Source: Sphingobacteriales bacterium
Lineage (GTDB): Bacteria > Bacteroidota > Bacteroidia > CAILMK01 > JAAYUY01
Direction of reading: 5' to 3'
Length of the DNA stretch: 33,111 nucleotides
Assembly: GCA_012517435.1 (NCBI GenBank)
Contig: JAAYUY010000069.1
Location: 1-33,111, forward strand
Below are positions 13,630 to 22,159 of the stretch, piece after piece. Under the pieces are notes generated by a model, which did no database searches, was not told the origin of the DNA, and was given only the letters and a program-made list of their open reading frames with translations. A program made the translations under genes and the position numbers. How positions within the stretch are numbered: the first letter of the stretch is position 1; every line of letters begins with the position of its first letter.

Positions 13630-16534
13630 ATTTTAATTTCTTCCCTGCTTTGGCAATGGAATCCAAAATTTTTCTGGTGGTATCGTATTCTATTTCTGAC
13701 AAATATCTCGGATCAATAAAATTATCTGGTATGGCATTTTTTTCAATAGCATCAAGCTGATTTTTAATTCTGAGCAACATTAACCAGTTATAAGCAAAGT
13801 CAAGTTCTTCAAGGTACAGTTTGTCGAGACCAGAAATATTGGCAAGACTTTCAAGCCTTGCTGAAGTATTTATCTCATTTAGCTGAAATTTTAGGGATAA
13901 TATTCGCACAAGGTTGGTGATATGAGCTATGCTCGTTTTAATATTAAAGGCTGATGGATGCCTGTCTGTTTTCTCAGTGATAATTTTTCCAAAGACATTC
14001 ACCTGTGTTTTATAAGTCGAAATATCTGAAATTAGTAACTGCAACAATATCTTTGACTTGTACAATTCATTCGCAATATGATTTTTAATTTCTGAGATAA
14101 GCGAAGCATCTCCAAAAACATTCCGTACATCAAAAAAAGCAGTGTATTCAAACCTTTCATCATCTCCACCGGAAATAATCCATTTTGTGTATAAAGCTTT
14201 CCATTCCTGCAACGACAAACACCATTTCGGATTCATAGCCATCAGATCGCCCGGACACAGGTCAAACCCGGCTTTATCAAGTCCATAACAAATATACTGG
14301 CTGAATTGCAAAAAATATTTTTTCACCTCTTCAAGGCGACTAATTTCAACATTTTCAAATACCAAAGCATTGTCCTGATCTGTTTTAAGGGTTAATTCCC
14401 GCCTGCCCTGACTTCCTATTGCCAGAAAAGAATATTTGACAGGTGGTTTTCCCAATTCATTTTCTGCCCAGATACATAACTTTTCAACAACCGCATCCGA
14501 AACATTTGTTATTAAATCAGTGATTGTCTGATATTTAGATCCTCCATGAATATACATTTTGCAGAGTGTATGGAGTTTTGGTTTCAGGTCTGTCCATTCT
14601 TCAGGGGATTTTGAATTTTGGATGGTTAATATCAGTACAGAAGCTGAATTTTGCTGAAGTTGCAAAATATCATTAACCGATACTATTCCAGTAACACTCT
14701 GATTATCCCCTGTAACAGGTAAATGGTTTATTCTTTTTTCCTGCATTTTCAGCAATGCCTCATGGACAAGGGCAGATTCGGGCAAACATATCAGAGGAGT
14801 TGTAAGAACTTCTTCTGCATAAACATCTTTCCCGAGTCCTTGTGCGAGAACTCTGTCACGTAAATCATGATCCGTTATTATTCCAATGAAGTTATTATCT
14901 TTCTTAACCAGAATAGCATCGGTACGATTGATCTGCATGGTTTCGATTAATTGCCCGGTGGTGGCTGAAGCATCGCAAAAGACCACTTTTCTTGCAATAG
15001 TTTTCAATGGTTGGTGCAGGAGATAAGAGGAGGATTTGAGATTTAACATCAAATTCTCTTTTTCCAGAATCTTTCGTGCTTCTCCCGATTTATCAATAAT
15101 CATTCCCTCAATATAGCTGTCATTATTTTCATTATCATGTATTTTAACAGCAGATAATTCAGCAATCAGCTCAGAACCGTTGTTGCTTTTCATTCTGACC
15201 TGAAAATTTTTAATAAAGCCTGATAGGATAATATAATGTTCAAAGATTTCCCATTCATTCTGATTTAAAAAGAAGTCCTTTAGCAAGAAAGAAAAAATTT
15301 CATTCTGGAAATTAAATCCAAGTATTTCACCAAAAGCTCTGTTAACTTCGAGAAAGTCAGGATTTTCCAGACTGCTAATTCTGAACAGGCCAATATGAAC
15401 AATATCGAGTAAATCCTTATATTTTTCACGGCTGAGCCCTATTTGTTTCCGGGCAAATTCTTCAAACATGATGTCTTTGGCAGAAATAACCACTGCTAAG
15501 CGGTCTTCAATAATTATTCTGGAGCAATTGACAAACATGTTGATAAAAGAGCCATCTTTTCTTCTCAGATGGGCTTCAAAATTTTTAGGTTCTGCCACAC
15601 CAAGCATCAGATAGCGAAGATATTTATCTCCCAGATACCTGTCAATCTGTTGCTGAGAGATTATATCATGAATATGAAGATGGGGAATGTCTTCATCTTT
15701 ATAACCAAGCAAACGCTGCATGTTTTTATTCAGATTCAGCCTTAAATCTTCAAAAACCATGATCACTCCTTCAGGATTGGCCTCTGCCAGTGCTTTATAT
15801 TTTTCAAAAGTTACTTTCTTTTCTTTTTCAGCCAACTGTCTTGAGATTTCAATTTTTAAAGCATGCCGTATCAAAAAAAACATTAATAACAGAACAAATA
15901 TGAAAATTGCGAGTGATATTTCGATTGTATTCCGCGTCAGCTTTTTAGTTTCTGATCTGATATCATTTAAATAAATTCCTGTTCCAATAATCCAACCCCA
16001 TGGCTTAAAAATTTTGACGAAAGATATTTTTTCTTCAATTTTTAAAGAATCATCCTGCCATTGCCACATATAACGGATATATCCTTCTCCGCTTTCTGAC
16101 GTTATTTGTTTAGCTTCCTGAAATAGTCTTTTCCCTTTCTCATCTTTAAAGTTGCCGACATATTTTCCTACCAGGTCTTTTCTGTAAGGATGCATGATCA
16201 TGACAGGAGTTGTATCGATAATCCAATAATAATCTTTTTTATCTGTACCATACCTGACCTTTGCAAGCTTATCAATAGCATATTTCTGTGCCGAATCTTT
16301 TGGTAAAAAGCCAAATAACTCATCATAATAATAAGCATACAGAACGCCCCAGGAAGTTTCAGTAAGCTCTCTGACATGCTGTTTTTTTTCTTCCAGCAGG
16401 TTATTACGGGCTGAAGGGATAATGAATATAAACACGAAAATAAAATAGAGTATAATGGCTAATACGGCAGGAATAACTATCCCTGCCATAGAGCCTGAAT
16501 ATTTTTTCCAATTCCGTTTTAATTCGTTAATCAT
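13619..16534 (-). CDS. Membrane sensor: Cache-PAS-PAS-CBS-CBS-DUF294 nucleotidyltransferase-like protein
   Basis: A 971-residue multi-domain protein. Membrane helices at about 17-40 and 203-224 flank a periplasmic single-Cache domain (YYWIIDTTPVMIMHPY, KPWGWIIGTGIYLNDI). After a short linker come two PAS domains (about 246-358 and 368-480; first with YKALAEANPEGVIMVF, second with YKDLLDIVHIGLFRI), two CBS domains (about 513-570 and 576-635; GIITDHDLRDR, INHLPVTG, GIVSVNDIL), and the DUF294 unit: a GlnD/PolB-like nucleotidyltransferase core (GSQGRRELTLKTDQDNA, G707 to A723 with D719/D721 as metal ligands) and its helical C-terminal partner (about 820-965). Catalytic metal residues look intact, so it may transfer nucleotides to an unknown target. 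It follows the phosphoesterase gene by 18 bp in a three-gene operon with a porin. Confidence 0.93.
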   Translation of the reverse strand: MINELKRNWKKYSGSMAGIVIPAVLAIILYFIFVFIFIIPSARNNLLEEKKQHVRELTETSWGVLYAYYYDELFGFLPKDSAQKYAIDKLAKVRYGTDKKDYYWIIDTTPVMIMHPYRKDLVGKYVGNFKDEKGKRLFQEAKQITSESGEGYIRYMWQWQDDSLKIEEKISFVKIFKPWGWIIGTGIYLNDIRSETKKLTRNTIEISLAIFIFVLLLMFFLIRHALKIEISRQLAEKEKKVTFEKYKALAEANPEGVIMVFEDLRLNLNKNMQRLLGYKDEDIPHLHIHDIISQQQIDRYLGDKYLRYLMLGVAEPKNFEAHLRRKDGSFINMFVNCSRIIIEDRLAVVISAKDIMFEEFARKQIGLSREKYKDLLDIVHIGLFRISSLENPDFLEVNRAFGEILGFNFQNEIFSFLLKDFFLNQNEWEIFEHYIILSGFIKNFQVRMKSNNGSELIAELSAVKIHDNENNDSYIEGMIIDKSGEARKILEKENLMLNLKSSSYLLHQPLKTIARKVVFCDASATTGQLIETMQINRTDAILVKKDNNFIGIITDHDLRDRVLAQGLGKDVYAEEVLTTPLICLPESALVHEALLKMQEKRINHLPVTGDNQSVTGIVSVNDILQLQQNSASVLILTIQNSKSPEEWTDLKPKLHTLCKMYIHGGSKYQTITDLITNVSDAVVEKLCIWAENELGKPPVKYSFLAIGSQGRRELTLKTDQDNALVFENVEISRLEEVKKYFLQFSQYICYGLDKAGFDLCPGDLMAMNPKWCLSLQEWKALYTKWIISGGDDERFEYTAFFDVRNVFGDASLISEIKNHIANELYKSKILLQLLISDISTYKTQVNVFGKIITEKTDRHPSAFNIKTSIAHITNLVRILSLKFQLNEINTSARLESLANISGLDKLYLEELDFAYNWLMLLRIKNQLDAIEKNAIPDNFIDPRYLSEIEYDTTRKILDSIAKAGKKLKSIL

Positions 16535-16552
16535 TGGCTTGATCAGGAAAAA

Positions 16553-17305
16553 TCAGTTCACTTCAATTACCTTCAAAGATAATGATTCTGTATCAAATAT
16601 CACAAAACCATTAACTCTGTTATTTCCTCTGGCAATAGCAGGGCATGAAACAGAATATATCTGATTATCAAGAAAATATTCTCCAAAAGACATAAACTGG
16701 TAACTTTTTCGGAAACACAATTCAATCCCCTGAACATGACCATGCCCGAAAAAACTAATCCGGCAGTTTTTCTCTTTCATGAACGCAAAATGTTGTTTTA
16801 AATCAAGATAACCCGATGGGAAAAACGTAGTAGATCCTGAAGGATCAGGGAAACAGGAGTGTGAAAATAAAATATCTCCATGGGCGCTATTGAATACATG
16901 ATATTCAGGTAATAAACGAATAAATTCTTTTTCAGCTGAATCTAAAAGTGACAAAAGTTCATTGTCTTCATAAAGCCAGACTTTATTTTCAGCCAGTTTT
17001 TTCCTTTCACTGAAATCCAGCTCATACCAGTTTTCCGGAAAGTTAAAAATAGTCTGATGCGTGGGAATTTTTCTGACAGCATATAAATCATGATTCCCGG
17101 CAAGCAAAACTGTACAATTAGATTTAATCAGGTTGAGACATTCAGAGGCATTTCTTGATGAAAAATAGGAAAAAGCCGGAATATTGAATCCTGTAATATC
17201 TCCCAGGCATATTATTTCATCAACCGGATATTTTTCGATTTTCCTGAATGTTTTCTGAAGTGAAAGATAATCCTCATGAATATCTGAAATAATTGCTAAA
17301 ATCAT
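16553..17305 (-). CDS. Calcineurin-like metallophosphoesterase
   Basis: A 250-residue soluble phosphoesterase with the complete two-metal motif series: SDIH (D8, H10), GDI (D36), GNHD (N71, H72, D73), SHSCF and GHGH near residue 190. It could remove phosphate from nucleotides, phosphodiesters or proteins; the family does not fix the substrate. Length and motif spacing resemble small MJ0936/YfcE-type enzymes, with an added region around 80-130. It lies between the porin (14 bp) and the Cache-DUF294 sensor (18 bp) on one transcript, so a role opposite a nucleotidyl-transferring or nucleotide-sensing partner is possible but unproven. Confidence 0.9.
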   Translation of the reverse strand: MILAIISDIHEDYLSLQKTFRKIEKYPVDEIICLGDITGFNIPAFSYFSSRNASECLNLIKSNCTVLLAGNHDLYAVRKIPTHQTIFNFPENWYELDFSERKKLAENKVWLYEDNELLSLLDSAEKEFIRLLPEYHVFNSAHGDILFSHSCFPDPSGSTTFFPSGYLDLKQHFAFMKEKNCRISFFGHGHVQGIELCFRKSYQFMSFGEYFLDNQIYSVSCPAIARGNNRVNGFVIFDTESLSLKVIEVN

Positions 17306-17319
17306 TGATTTTTATGGAT

Positions 17320-18579
17320 TTAAAAGAAATAGAATGCTCCGAGGAGTACCCTTGCATTGGCAACCGGATCAGAATTAGTTACTTGTCCCCTGCTATTATT
17401 TTCACTGATTTTTCCGTAAGCGGCAACGGTATATTCCACTTCACCAGCCAGACGCAATTTACCTGAATTAAATACAATCCGTGGGGAAATCCTGTAGAAA
17501 TAATCAATATCTGCTCCGCGGGCAAAATAGGACGAGGAACTCTGCCAGTTATAAATATTCTGCAGGGAACCTAAATTTTTACAATAACCGCCAAATATGC
17601 CATATTGCCATTTTTTTCCGTTGGTCATCAATTCCGACCAGAATGATAAAGCATCCAAGGTTGTATATTCAAACAATCCTTTATTAATAATGTTGGTATC
17701 ATCGGTAAATTTATAGGCATATCCTCCGGTCATGGTCAGATCATAGAGATTCTGTCCGTAAGTTCCTTCCAGTTTGAAAGTTATATCCTTCAATTTCATT
17801 TTAAAATAAGCGTTGTATGCAAAAGCCAAGACTTTTTGGGTGGTTTGATAATTTTGGGTGCTGGCCAGTCTTGGCAATAACACCTGATAGTTTACAGAAG
17901 CACCGGTTAGCAACTCTGTATTTTTATCAGTATTTTTACTGATTCTCTGTATTTTAAAGTTCAGCTCAGGTATTGTAGAATTTCTCAGCACTGAATTACC
18001 GCCAAAACTTGAAAAATCTCTTTGCGTAAATACTGTTTCAATTAATTGAATTTTCCCGAATTCCTGCAAATACCTGATTTGTGGATTTCTGGAAAAAGCA
18101 TGAAAAGGAGCACCGGTATTAAAAGACAACACTTCCGGAAAACTTTCAGTTATAAACATGGGGTGCCAGTATTGTCCGATCAGCAACTCCTTTTTTCCCC
18201 AATTCATTTTAATCCATGCATGCCTGAGCCGGAAACCATTGATGTCGGCATCAGAATGACCAAAAAACTCACCTTCCATATAAGCTGATGTTTTTGCCTT
18301 TAACGCATCTGGCCCGCTAATAGAACCTGCAAGACGGGTTTGTATGGCGAGAATATTAAAATTCGGAACAGCATTCACATCATTACCTTCCTGGTCTAAT
18401 TTAACTGCTGCCGGATAAAGAAGGAAATGCCCTTCCCGAAGGTTAACTGTCTGTCGGCTGTCAAAAATAATATCAGTTTTAACAAATCCGGAAAATTTAA
18501 TTCCGAAATCACCATTTTGTGCTTTCACCATAATAAAGCATAGTAAAAACAGTGTGAGTAAATGTGCTTTTTTCATCAT
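17320..18579 (-). CDS. Outer-membrane porin-like beta-barrel
   Basis: A 419-residue protein with a signal peptide (1-20, ending MVKA before QNGDF). The mature part is made of alternating amphipathic strands and ends in an aromatic residue (GAFYFF), the C-terminal signature for outer-membrane barrel insertion. Segments such as LRHAWIKMNWGKKELLIGQY match porin or DcaP-like barrels found in Bacteroidota. Substrate specificity cannot be read. Two adjacent ATGs exist (18579 and 18576). It is first in an operon with the phosphoesterase and the Cache-DUF294 sensor, led by the best promoter in the window. Confidence 0.88.
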   Translation of the reverse strand: MMKKAHLLTLFLLCFIMVKAQNGDFGIKFSGFVKTDIIFDSRQTVNLREGHFLLYPAAVKLDQEGNDVNAVPNFNILAIQTRLAGSISGPDALKAKTSAYMEGEFFGHSDADINGFRLRHAWIKMNWGKKELLIGQYWHPMFITESFPEVLSFNTGAPFHAFSRNPQIRYLQEFGKIQLIETVFTQRDFSSFGGNSVLRNSTIPELNFKIQRISKNTDKNTELLTGASVNYQVLLPRLASTQNYQTTQKVLAFAYNAYFKMKLKDITFKLEGTYGQNLYDLTMTGGYAYKFTDDTNIINKGLFEYTTLDALSFWSELMTNGKKWQYGIFGGYCKNLGSLQNIYNWQSSSSYFARGADIDYFYRISPRIVFNSGKLRLAGEVEYTVAAYGKISENNSRGQVTNSDPVANARVLLGAFYFF

Positions 18580-18611
18580 TATTTTTAAATTTTATTCAGT
18601 TTATTTTCTAA

Positions 18612-18641
18612 CAAAAGTATTACTTTTGCGCATTAAAGCAA
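18612..18641 (-). promoter_or_regulatory. Porin-operon promoter, TTG-N19-TACTTTTG
   Basis: On the minus strand TTG (18641-18639) is followed by 19 bp and TACTTTTG (18619-18612), an ideal Bacteroidota vegetative promoter. The leader to the ATG at 18579 would be about 27 nt. Confidence 0.75.
18621..18628 (+). promoter_or_regulatory. Divergent promoter -7 box TACTTTTG for the gene at 18645
   Basis: TACTTTTG fits TAnnTTTG and gives a leader of about 11 nt to the ATG at 18645. With the minus-strand box it forms CAAAAGTA-T-TACTTTTG, a perfect inverted repeat, so the two promoters are interlocked. Confidence 0.6.
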
Positions 18642-18644
18642 GTT

Positions 18645-19124
18645 ATGAAAATTTTATTTTTTTTACTTTTTACTTCTTTGTTTATCTTCAACTCAGGATT
18701 AACTTTTTCAGCAATATTAACAAATGATGAAAATATCGGAAATGATTTTAATCATAAAATAACCCTGTTCAATCCCAGGCTTTCACCACCTGATTCTTTT
18801 GAACTCGGAAAGTTGGATGCAAAAAGCTTTTATCACGATCTAAGTCCATTTACTATTTGTTTCACAACAGGGTTTTTTGCCCCTCCAATCGGATTTGCAA
18901 CAGCTTTAGGAATGTCTTTTACAAAGCCTGAAATTTACAATCTTGGTATTCCTTACGATAAAAGAACAAATATTCTGAGTAAAAAATACATGGAAGGTTA
19001 TCTTAAAACTGCTCAAAAACAAAAAGCCATACGTTCATGGGCAGGATTTGTCACAGGAACTGTTTTTCTGGTAGGCGGTCTCAGGATGTTTGGTTATACT
19101 CCAAAATTTATTTTTAGCAGATGA
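18645..19124 (+). CDS. Secreted or envelope protein, function unknown
   Basis: A 159-residue protein with a signal peptide (1-23, ending TFSA) and two further hydrophobic, Gly-rich segments (about 70-92: TICFTTGFFAPPIGFATALGM; about 132-150), so it may be anchored in the membrane. Between them lies KRTNILSKKYMEGYLKTAQKQK, a basic helix typical of short Bacteroidota envelope proteins. No catalytic motif or known family was recognised. It overlaps the downstream AI-2E family permease by 4 bp (ATGA), indicating coupling, and is transcribed from the divergent promoter at 18621. Confidence 0.7.
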   Translation: MKILFFLLFTSLFIFNSGLTFSAILTNDENIGNDFNHKITLFNPRLSPPDSFELGKLDAKSFYHDLSPFTICFTTGFFAPPIGFATALGMSFTKPEIYNLGIPYDKRTNILSKKYMEGYLKTAQKQKAIRSWAGFVTGTVFLVGGLRMFGYTPKFIFSR

Positions 19125-20263
19125 ACATCATTGACACATCAAAACCCTTCACTTTTGACCGGACTGTCAGAATCATCATTACCGCATTAATTATCTATTC
19201 CATCATTTGGGTTTTAGGCTATCTGAGTGATGTACTCACCCCATTTGCCATTGCTGTTATTATAGCATATTTGTTAAATCCGTTTACAACATGGGTTCAG
19301 AAGTATGTCAAAATCAGGGTTTTGGCTGTCCTTATTACATTTATTGTCGTTATTTCATTCATTACAGCCCTGCTTTGGTTAATTATTCCCATCGTTTCCA
19401 AAGAAGTGAGAATGATGGTTGATTTAGTTTACAACTATCTTTATGATATTGATTTTCAGAAAAAAGTAAGTGAGCAAATTCCTGCTCCCATCTACAAGTT
19501 ATTTGAAGAATCGCTAAACACAGATAAGCTCAAGGAAATTTTATCTGACAAAAAGCTTTCTGACAATATTATACCTTTACTTCAGAAAATTTTACCCGGT
19601 ATCTGGGGAATTATCACGAGCACAGCAACCATCTTTGCCTCATTAGCCGGCTTTGTTATCGTTTTCCTTTATCTGGTTTTTGTGTTGAAAGATTATGAAA
19701 AATTCAGAACCGGATGGCAGGAACTTATTCCTGAAAGGTTCAGATCTCATATGATCGGTTTTGTCAGGGATTTTGAATCTATCATGAGCAAATATTTCAG
19801 AAATCAGGCACTGATTGCTTTTATTGTAGGAATTTTATTCAGCATTGGTTTTGTCATCATTAAGCTCCCGCTGGGAATTATTTTAGGCCTTTTTATCGGA
19901 CTGCTGAACATGGTTCCATACCTTCAAACCATTGGAATTATCCCATGTGCATTCTCCGTATTACTTTATACTCTGAGCGGTGATGGCAACATCTGGATTA
20001 TGACCGGAAAAGTTACCGCTGTATTTGTAATTACACAATCCATTCAGGACTATATTCTTACCCCAAAAATTATGGGAAAAGTTACTGGTTTTAATCCTGC
20101 CATCATCGTATTATCTCTGACTATCTGGGGAAAACTACTTGGTTTTCTTGGCCTTGTGATTGCCTTACCCCTAACCTATCTGATTCTGGCATACTACAAA
20201 CGTTTTATTTTAAATGAACAAATAGAACAAAGTCCTGTAGAAACTGAAAGCCCGGGAGTTTGA
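19121..20263 (+). CDS. AI-2E family (PerM/YdiK-like) permease
   Basis: A 380-residue inner-membrane protein with about eight helices in the family pattern: three N-terminal helices, a long polar loop (about 105-200) and a conserved C-terminal half with LNMVPYLQTIG, QSIQDYILTPKIMG and LGFLGLVIALPLTYL. The family was named after TqsA, an exporter of autoinducer-2, but members also act as Na+(Li+)/H+ antiporters; the actual substrate here is unknown. It starts inside the stop of the preceding secreted protein gene. Confidence 0.92.
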   Translation: MNIIDTSKPFTFDRTVRIIITALIIYSIIWVLGYLSDVLTPFAIAVIIAYLLNPFTTWVQKYVKIRVLAVLITFIVVISFITALLWLIIPIVSKEVRMMVDLVYNYLYDIDFQKKVSEQIPAPIYKLFEESLNTDKLKEILSDKKLSDNIIPLLQKILPGIWGIITSTATIFASLAGFVIVFLYLVFVLKDYEKFRTGWQELIPERFRSHMIGFVRDFESIMSKYFRNQALIAFIVGILFSIGFVIIKLPLGIILGLFIGLLNMVPYLQTIGIIPCAFSVLLYTLSGDGNIWIMTGKVTAVFVITQSIQDYILTPKIMGKVTGFNPAIIVLSLTIWGKLLGFLGLVIALPLTYLILAYYKRFILNEQIEQSPVETESPGV

Positions 20264-20284
20264 CAAATATTCTTTAGTAAATTG

Positions 20285-20292
20285 TATTTTTG
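20285..20292 (+). promoter_or_regulatory. Promoter -7 box TATTTTTG for the M23-MerR-dapA gene set
   Basis: TATTTTTG matches TAnnTTTG; a TTTG at 20259-20262 lies 22 bp upstream, slightly long for the -33 element. The leader would be about 14 nt. Confidence 0.6.
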
Positions 20293-20311
20293 CACTTTAT
20301 TTTAATCAGAA

Positions 20312-21283
20312 ATGCCAAAGACAAAATATCGTTTTAACCCGGAACTGCTTATTTTTGAAAAACACAGGTTATCTTTCTGGGGAATAGTTTTTCGTGTAGT
20401 TGGGATTTCTTTTACCATAATTGCACTTGCTTTTGTTTTCAATCTTCTGACCTCTTCCCTGTTGTCAACACCAAAAGAAAGAATACTATTACGTGAATTG
20501 GAAAACACCCGTCAACAATATAAAATTCTGAATGAACAACTTGATCTGCTTGAAAAAGTTGTCAATGACCTTGAATACAGAGATGAAAACATTTACAGGA
20601 CACTTTTTGAGGCCGAGCCCATTCCGTCAAGCGTCAGAAATGCCGGATACGGAGGAGTGGAAAAATATAAACGACTGGAAGGATATTCCAATTCAAAAAT
20701 GATGATTGAAACCACCAAGAAAGTGGACAGGCTTTCAAAAAAGTTGTATATTCTGAGCAAATCGTATGACGAAATTGCCAAACTGGCTGAAAATAAAGAA
20801 GATATGCTTGCTTCCATTCCAGCCATTCAGCCTGTAAAAGTTTCTAAAAAGATCAGCATCTCGTCAGGTTTTGGCTATCGTTTTCATCCCATTTACAAGG
20901 TTCGTAAATTTCACGAAGGACTTGACTTTATCGGGCCTGTCGGGACACCCATTTTCGCAACCGGCAACGGAACAGTTATTAAAACTGAAAGAACGCGTTC
21001 AGGATATGGTAATGTGGTAATTATCAACCATGGATACGGTTATCAAACCATTTACGCTCACCTCCATACCATTACTGTCAGACAAGGGCAGAAAGTTAAA
21101 CGGGGAGAGCAAATCGGTACCATGGGCAGTACCGGCCTTAGCACTGCTCCTCATTTGCATTACGAAGTAATTTTAGGTAAAACAAAGCTAAACCCTGTAT
21201 TTTTCTTTTATAATGACCTGACACCTGACGAATTTGAAGAAATTCTCAGGCAGGCAGAACAGGCAAATCAGACATTAGATTAA
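20312..21283 (+). CDS. M23 family (LytM) peptidoglycan peptidase, membrane anchored
   Basis: A 323-residue protein with a short basic cytoplasmic N-terminus, one membrane helix (about 24-46), a coiled-coil stretch (about 54-90 and 130-165), and a C-terminal LytM/peptidase M23 domain (about 182-300). Zinc ligands are present: H201 and D205 in FHEGLDF, H283 in HLHYE; the catalytic His H250 in YAHL and H281 are also there, so it should be an active endopeptidase cutting peptide cross-links in peptidoglycan. The layout is that of MepM/NlpD-like proteins and of the M23 proteins next to MerR regulators in Bacteroidota. It is first in a packed gene set (gaps of 4 bp or less) that ends in dapA. Confidence 0.93.
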   Translation: MPKTKYRFNPELLIFEKHRLSFWGIVFRVVGISFTIIALAFVFNLLTSSLLSTPKERILLRELENTRQQYKILNEQLDLLEKVVNDLEYRDENIYRTLFEAEPIPSSVRNAGYGGVEKYKRLEGYSNSKMMIETTKKVDRLSKKLYILSKSYDEIAKLAENKEDMLASIPAIQPVKVSKKISISSGFGYRFHPIYKVRKFHEGLDFIGPVGTPIFATGNGTVIKTERTRSGYGNVVIINHGYGYQTIYAHLHTITVRQGQKVKRGEQIGTMGSTGLSTAPHLHYEVILGKTKLNPVFFFYNDLTPDEFEEILRQAEQANQTLD

Positions 21284-21287
21284 AAAT

Positions 21288-21623
21288 ATGATTGAAGAAA
21301 AATTATATTACTCTATTGGTGAAGTAGCTGAATTACTTAATGTAAATCAATCACTTATACGTTTCTGGGAAAAAGAATTCAGTGATTTTCTCAAAACAAA
21401 GAAAAACAGAAATGGTAAAAGAATGTTTACTTCAAAAGAAATTCAGACACTTCGTGAAATATATTATCTGACAAAGAACAAAGGTTTTACCCTGCAAGGC
21501 GCCCGGAACTTTCTTCAGCAAAACAAGAAAAAGCTTGAAAAAGAAATAGTTATTGAAGATACCCTGCAAAAAATGAAAACCTTTTTACTTGATTTAAACA
21601 AGATTTTAGACAGTAATGACTAA
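21288..21623 (+). CDS. MerR family transcriptional regulator
   Basis: A 111-residue protein with an N-terminal MerR-type winged helix-turn-helix (about 7-75; YSIGEVAELLNVNQSLIRFW, then the wing with NRNGKRMF and the second helix pair) and a short C-terminal coiled coil. There are no Cys residues for metal binding and no effector domain, so it probably dimerises and responds through an unknown signal. It lies 4 bp after the M23 peptidase gene and overlaps the next gene by 8 bp. Confidence 0.92.
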   Translation: MIEEKLYYSIGEVAELLNVNQSLIRFWEKEFSDFLKTKKNRNGKRMFTSKEIQTLREIYYLTKNKGFTLQGARNFLQQNKKKLEKEIVIEDTLQKMKTFLLDLNKILDSND

Positions 21624-22158
21624 GAAAATTCCATTTTTATATAAATTAGGCAGGTTGTGGATGAAATTTAAATTTCCGCAATATAAAAATCCTGAGCCTA
21701 TCGATTTTGAAAGTGCAAAGACATTCGGAATTATTTACAGCCGCGATAATTTGTTAACAGAAACAACAATAGACAATCTTTTTGAGCTGTTAAAGAAAAA
21801 CAGAAAAATTGTTTTTTCCCTTGAATACATTTCCAAAAATACGGATGACAATTACAAACTCAAAGAAAAAAACCATTTTTCGCTTCGCAATTCTGACATC
21901 AATATGCTTGGATTACCCAAGAAGTTTATTCGTGAAAATTTCTGTTCCAATCAATTTGACATTTTACTGAATCTTTCAATGGAAGAAGAGATATTCATAC
22001 ACAACATTGCAGAAATATGCCAAAGTAAAATTAAAGCAGGTTTTTCAACCGATCATGATGCCAGATACGATATGTTAATTGACACCTCACAAACAAAGGA
22101 TTTCAAACAACTTGTTGATACGGTTATCGATTTTCTTGAAAAAATTAAAAAATACTGA
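21616..22158 (+). CDS. DUF6913-like protein, function unknown
   Basis: A 180-residue soluble alpha/beta protein with no signal peptide. It has a Lys-rich N-terminus followed by KTFGIIYSRDN, and the later NQFDILLNLSMEEE and SKIKAGF segments. I associate this with the DUF6913 family, uncharacterised Bacteroidota proteins often found beside dapA; this match is from memory and not checked. The gene overlaps the MerR gene by 8 bp and stops one base before the dapA start codon, so it is translated as part of the same unit. Confidence 0.75.
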   Translation: MTKKIPFLYKLGRLWMKFKFPQYKNPEPIDFESAKTFGIIYSRDNLLTETTIDNLFELLKKNRKIVFSLEYISKNTDDNYKLKEKNHFSLRNSDINMLGLPKKFIRENFCSNQFDILLNLSMEEEIFIHNIAEICQSKIKAGFSTDHDARYDMLIDTSQTKDFKQLVDTVIDFLEKIKKY

Positions 22159-22159
22159 T

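Noticed and set aside
22079-22159. Upstream TTG extension of dapA
   Set aside because: It would lie inside the preceding gene and add 27 residues absent from the family; ATG 22160 gives the normal N-terminus.
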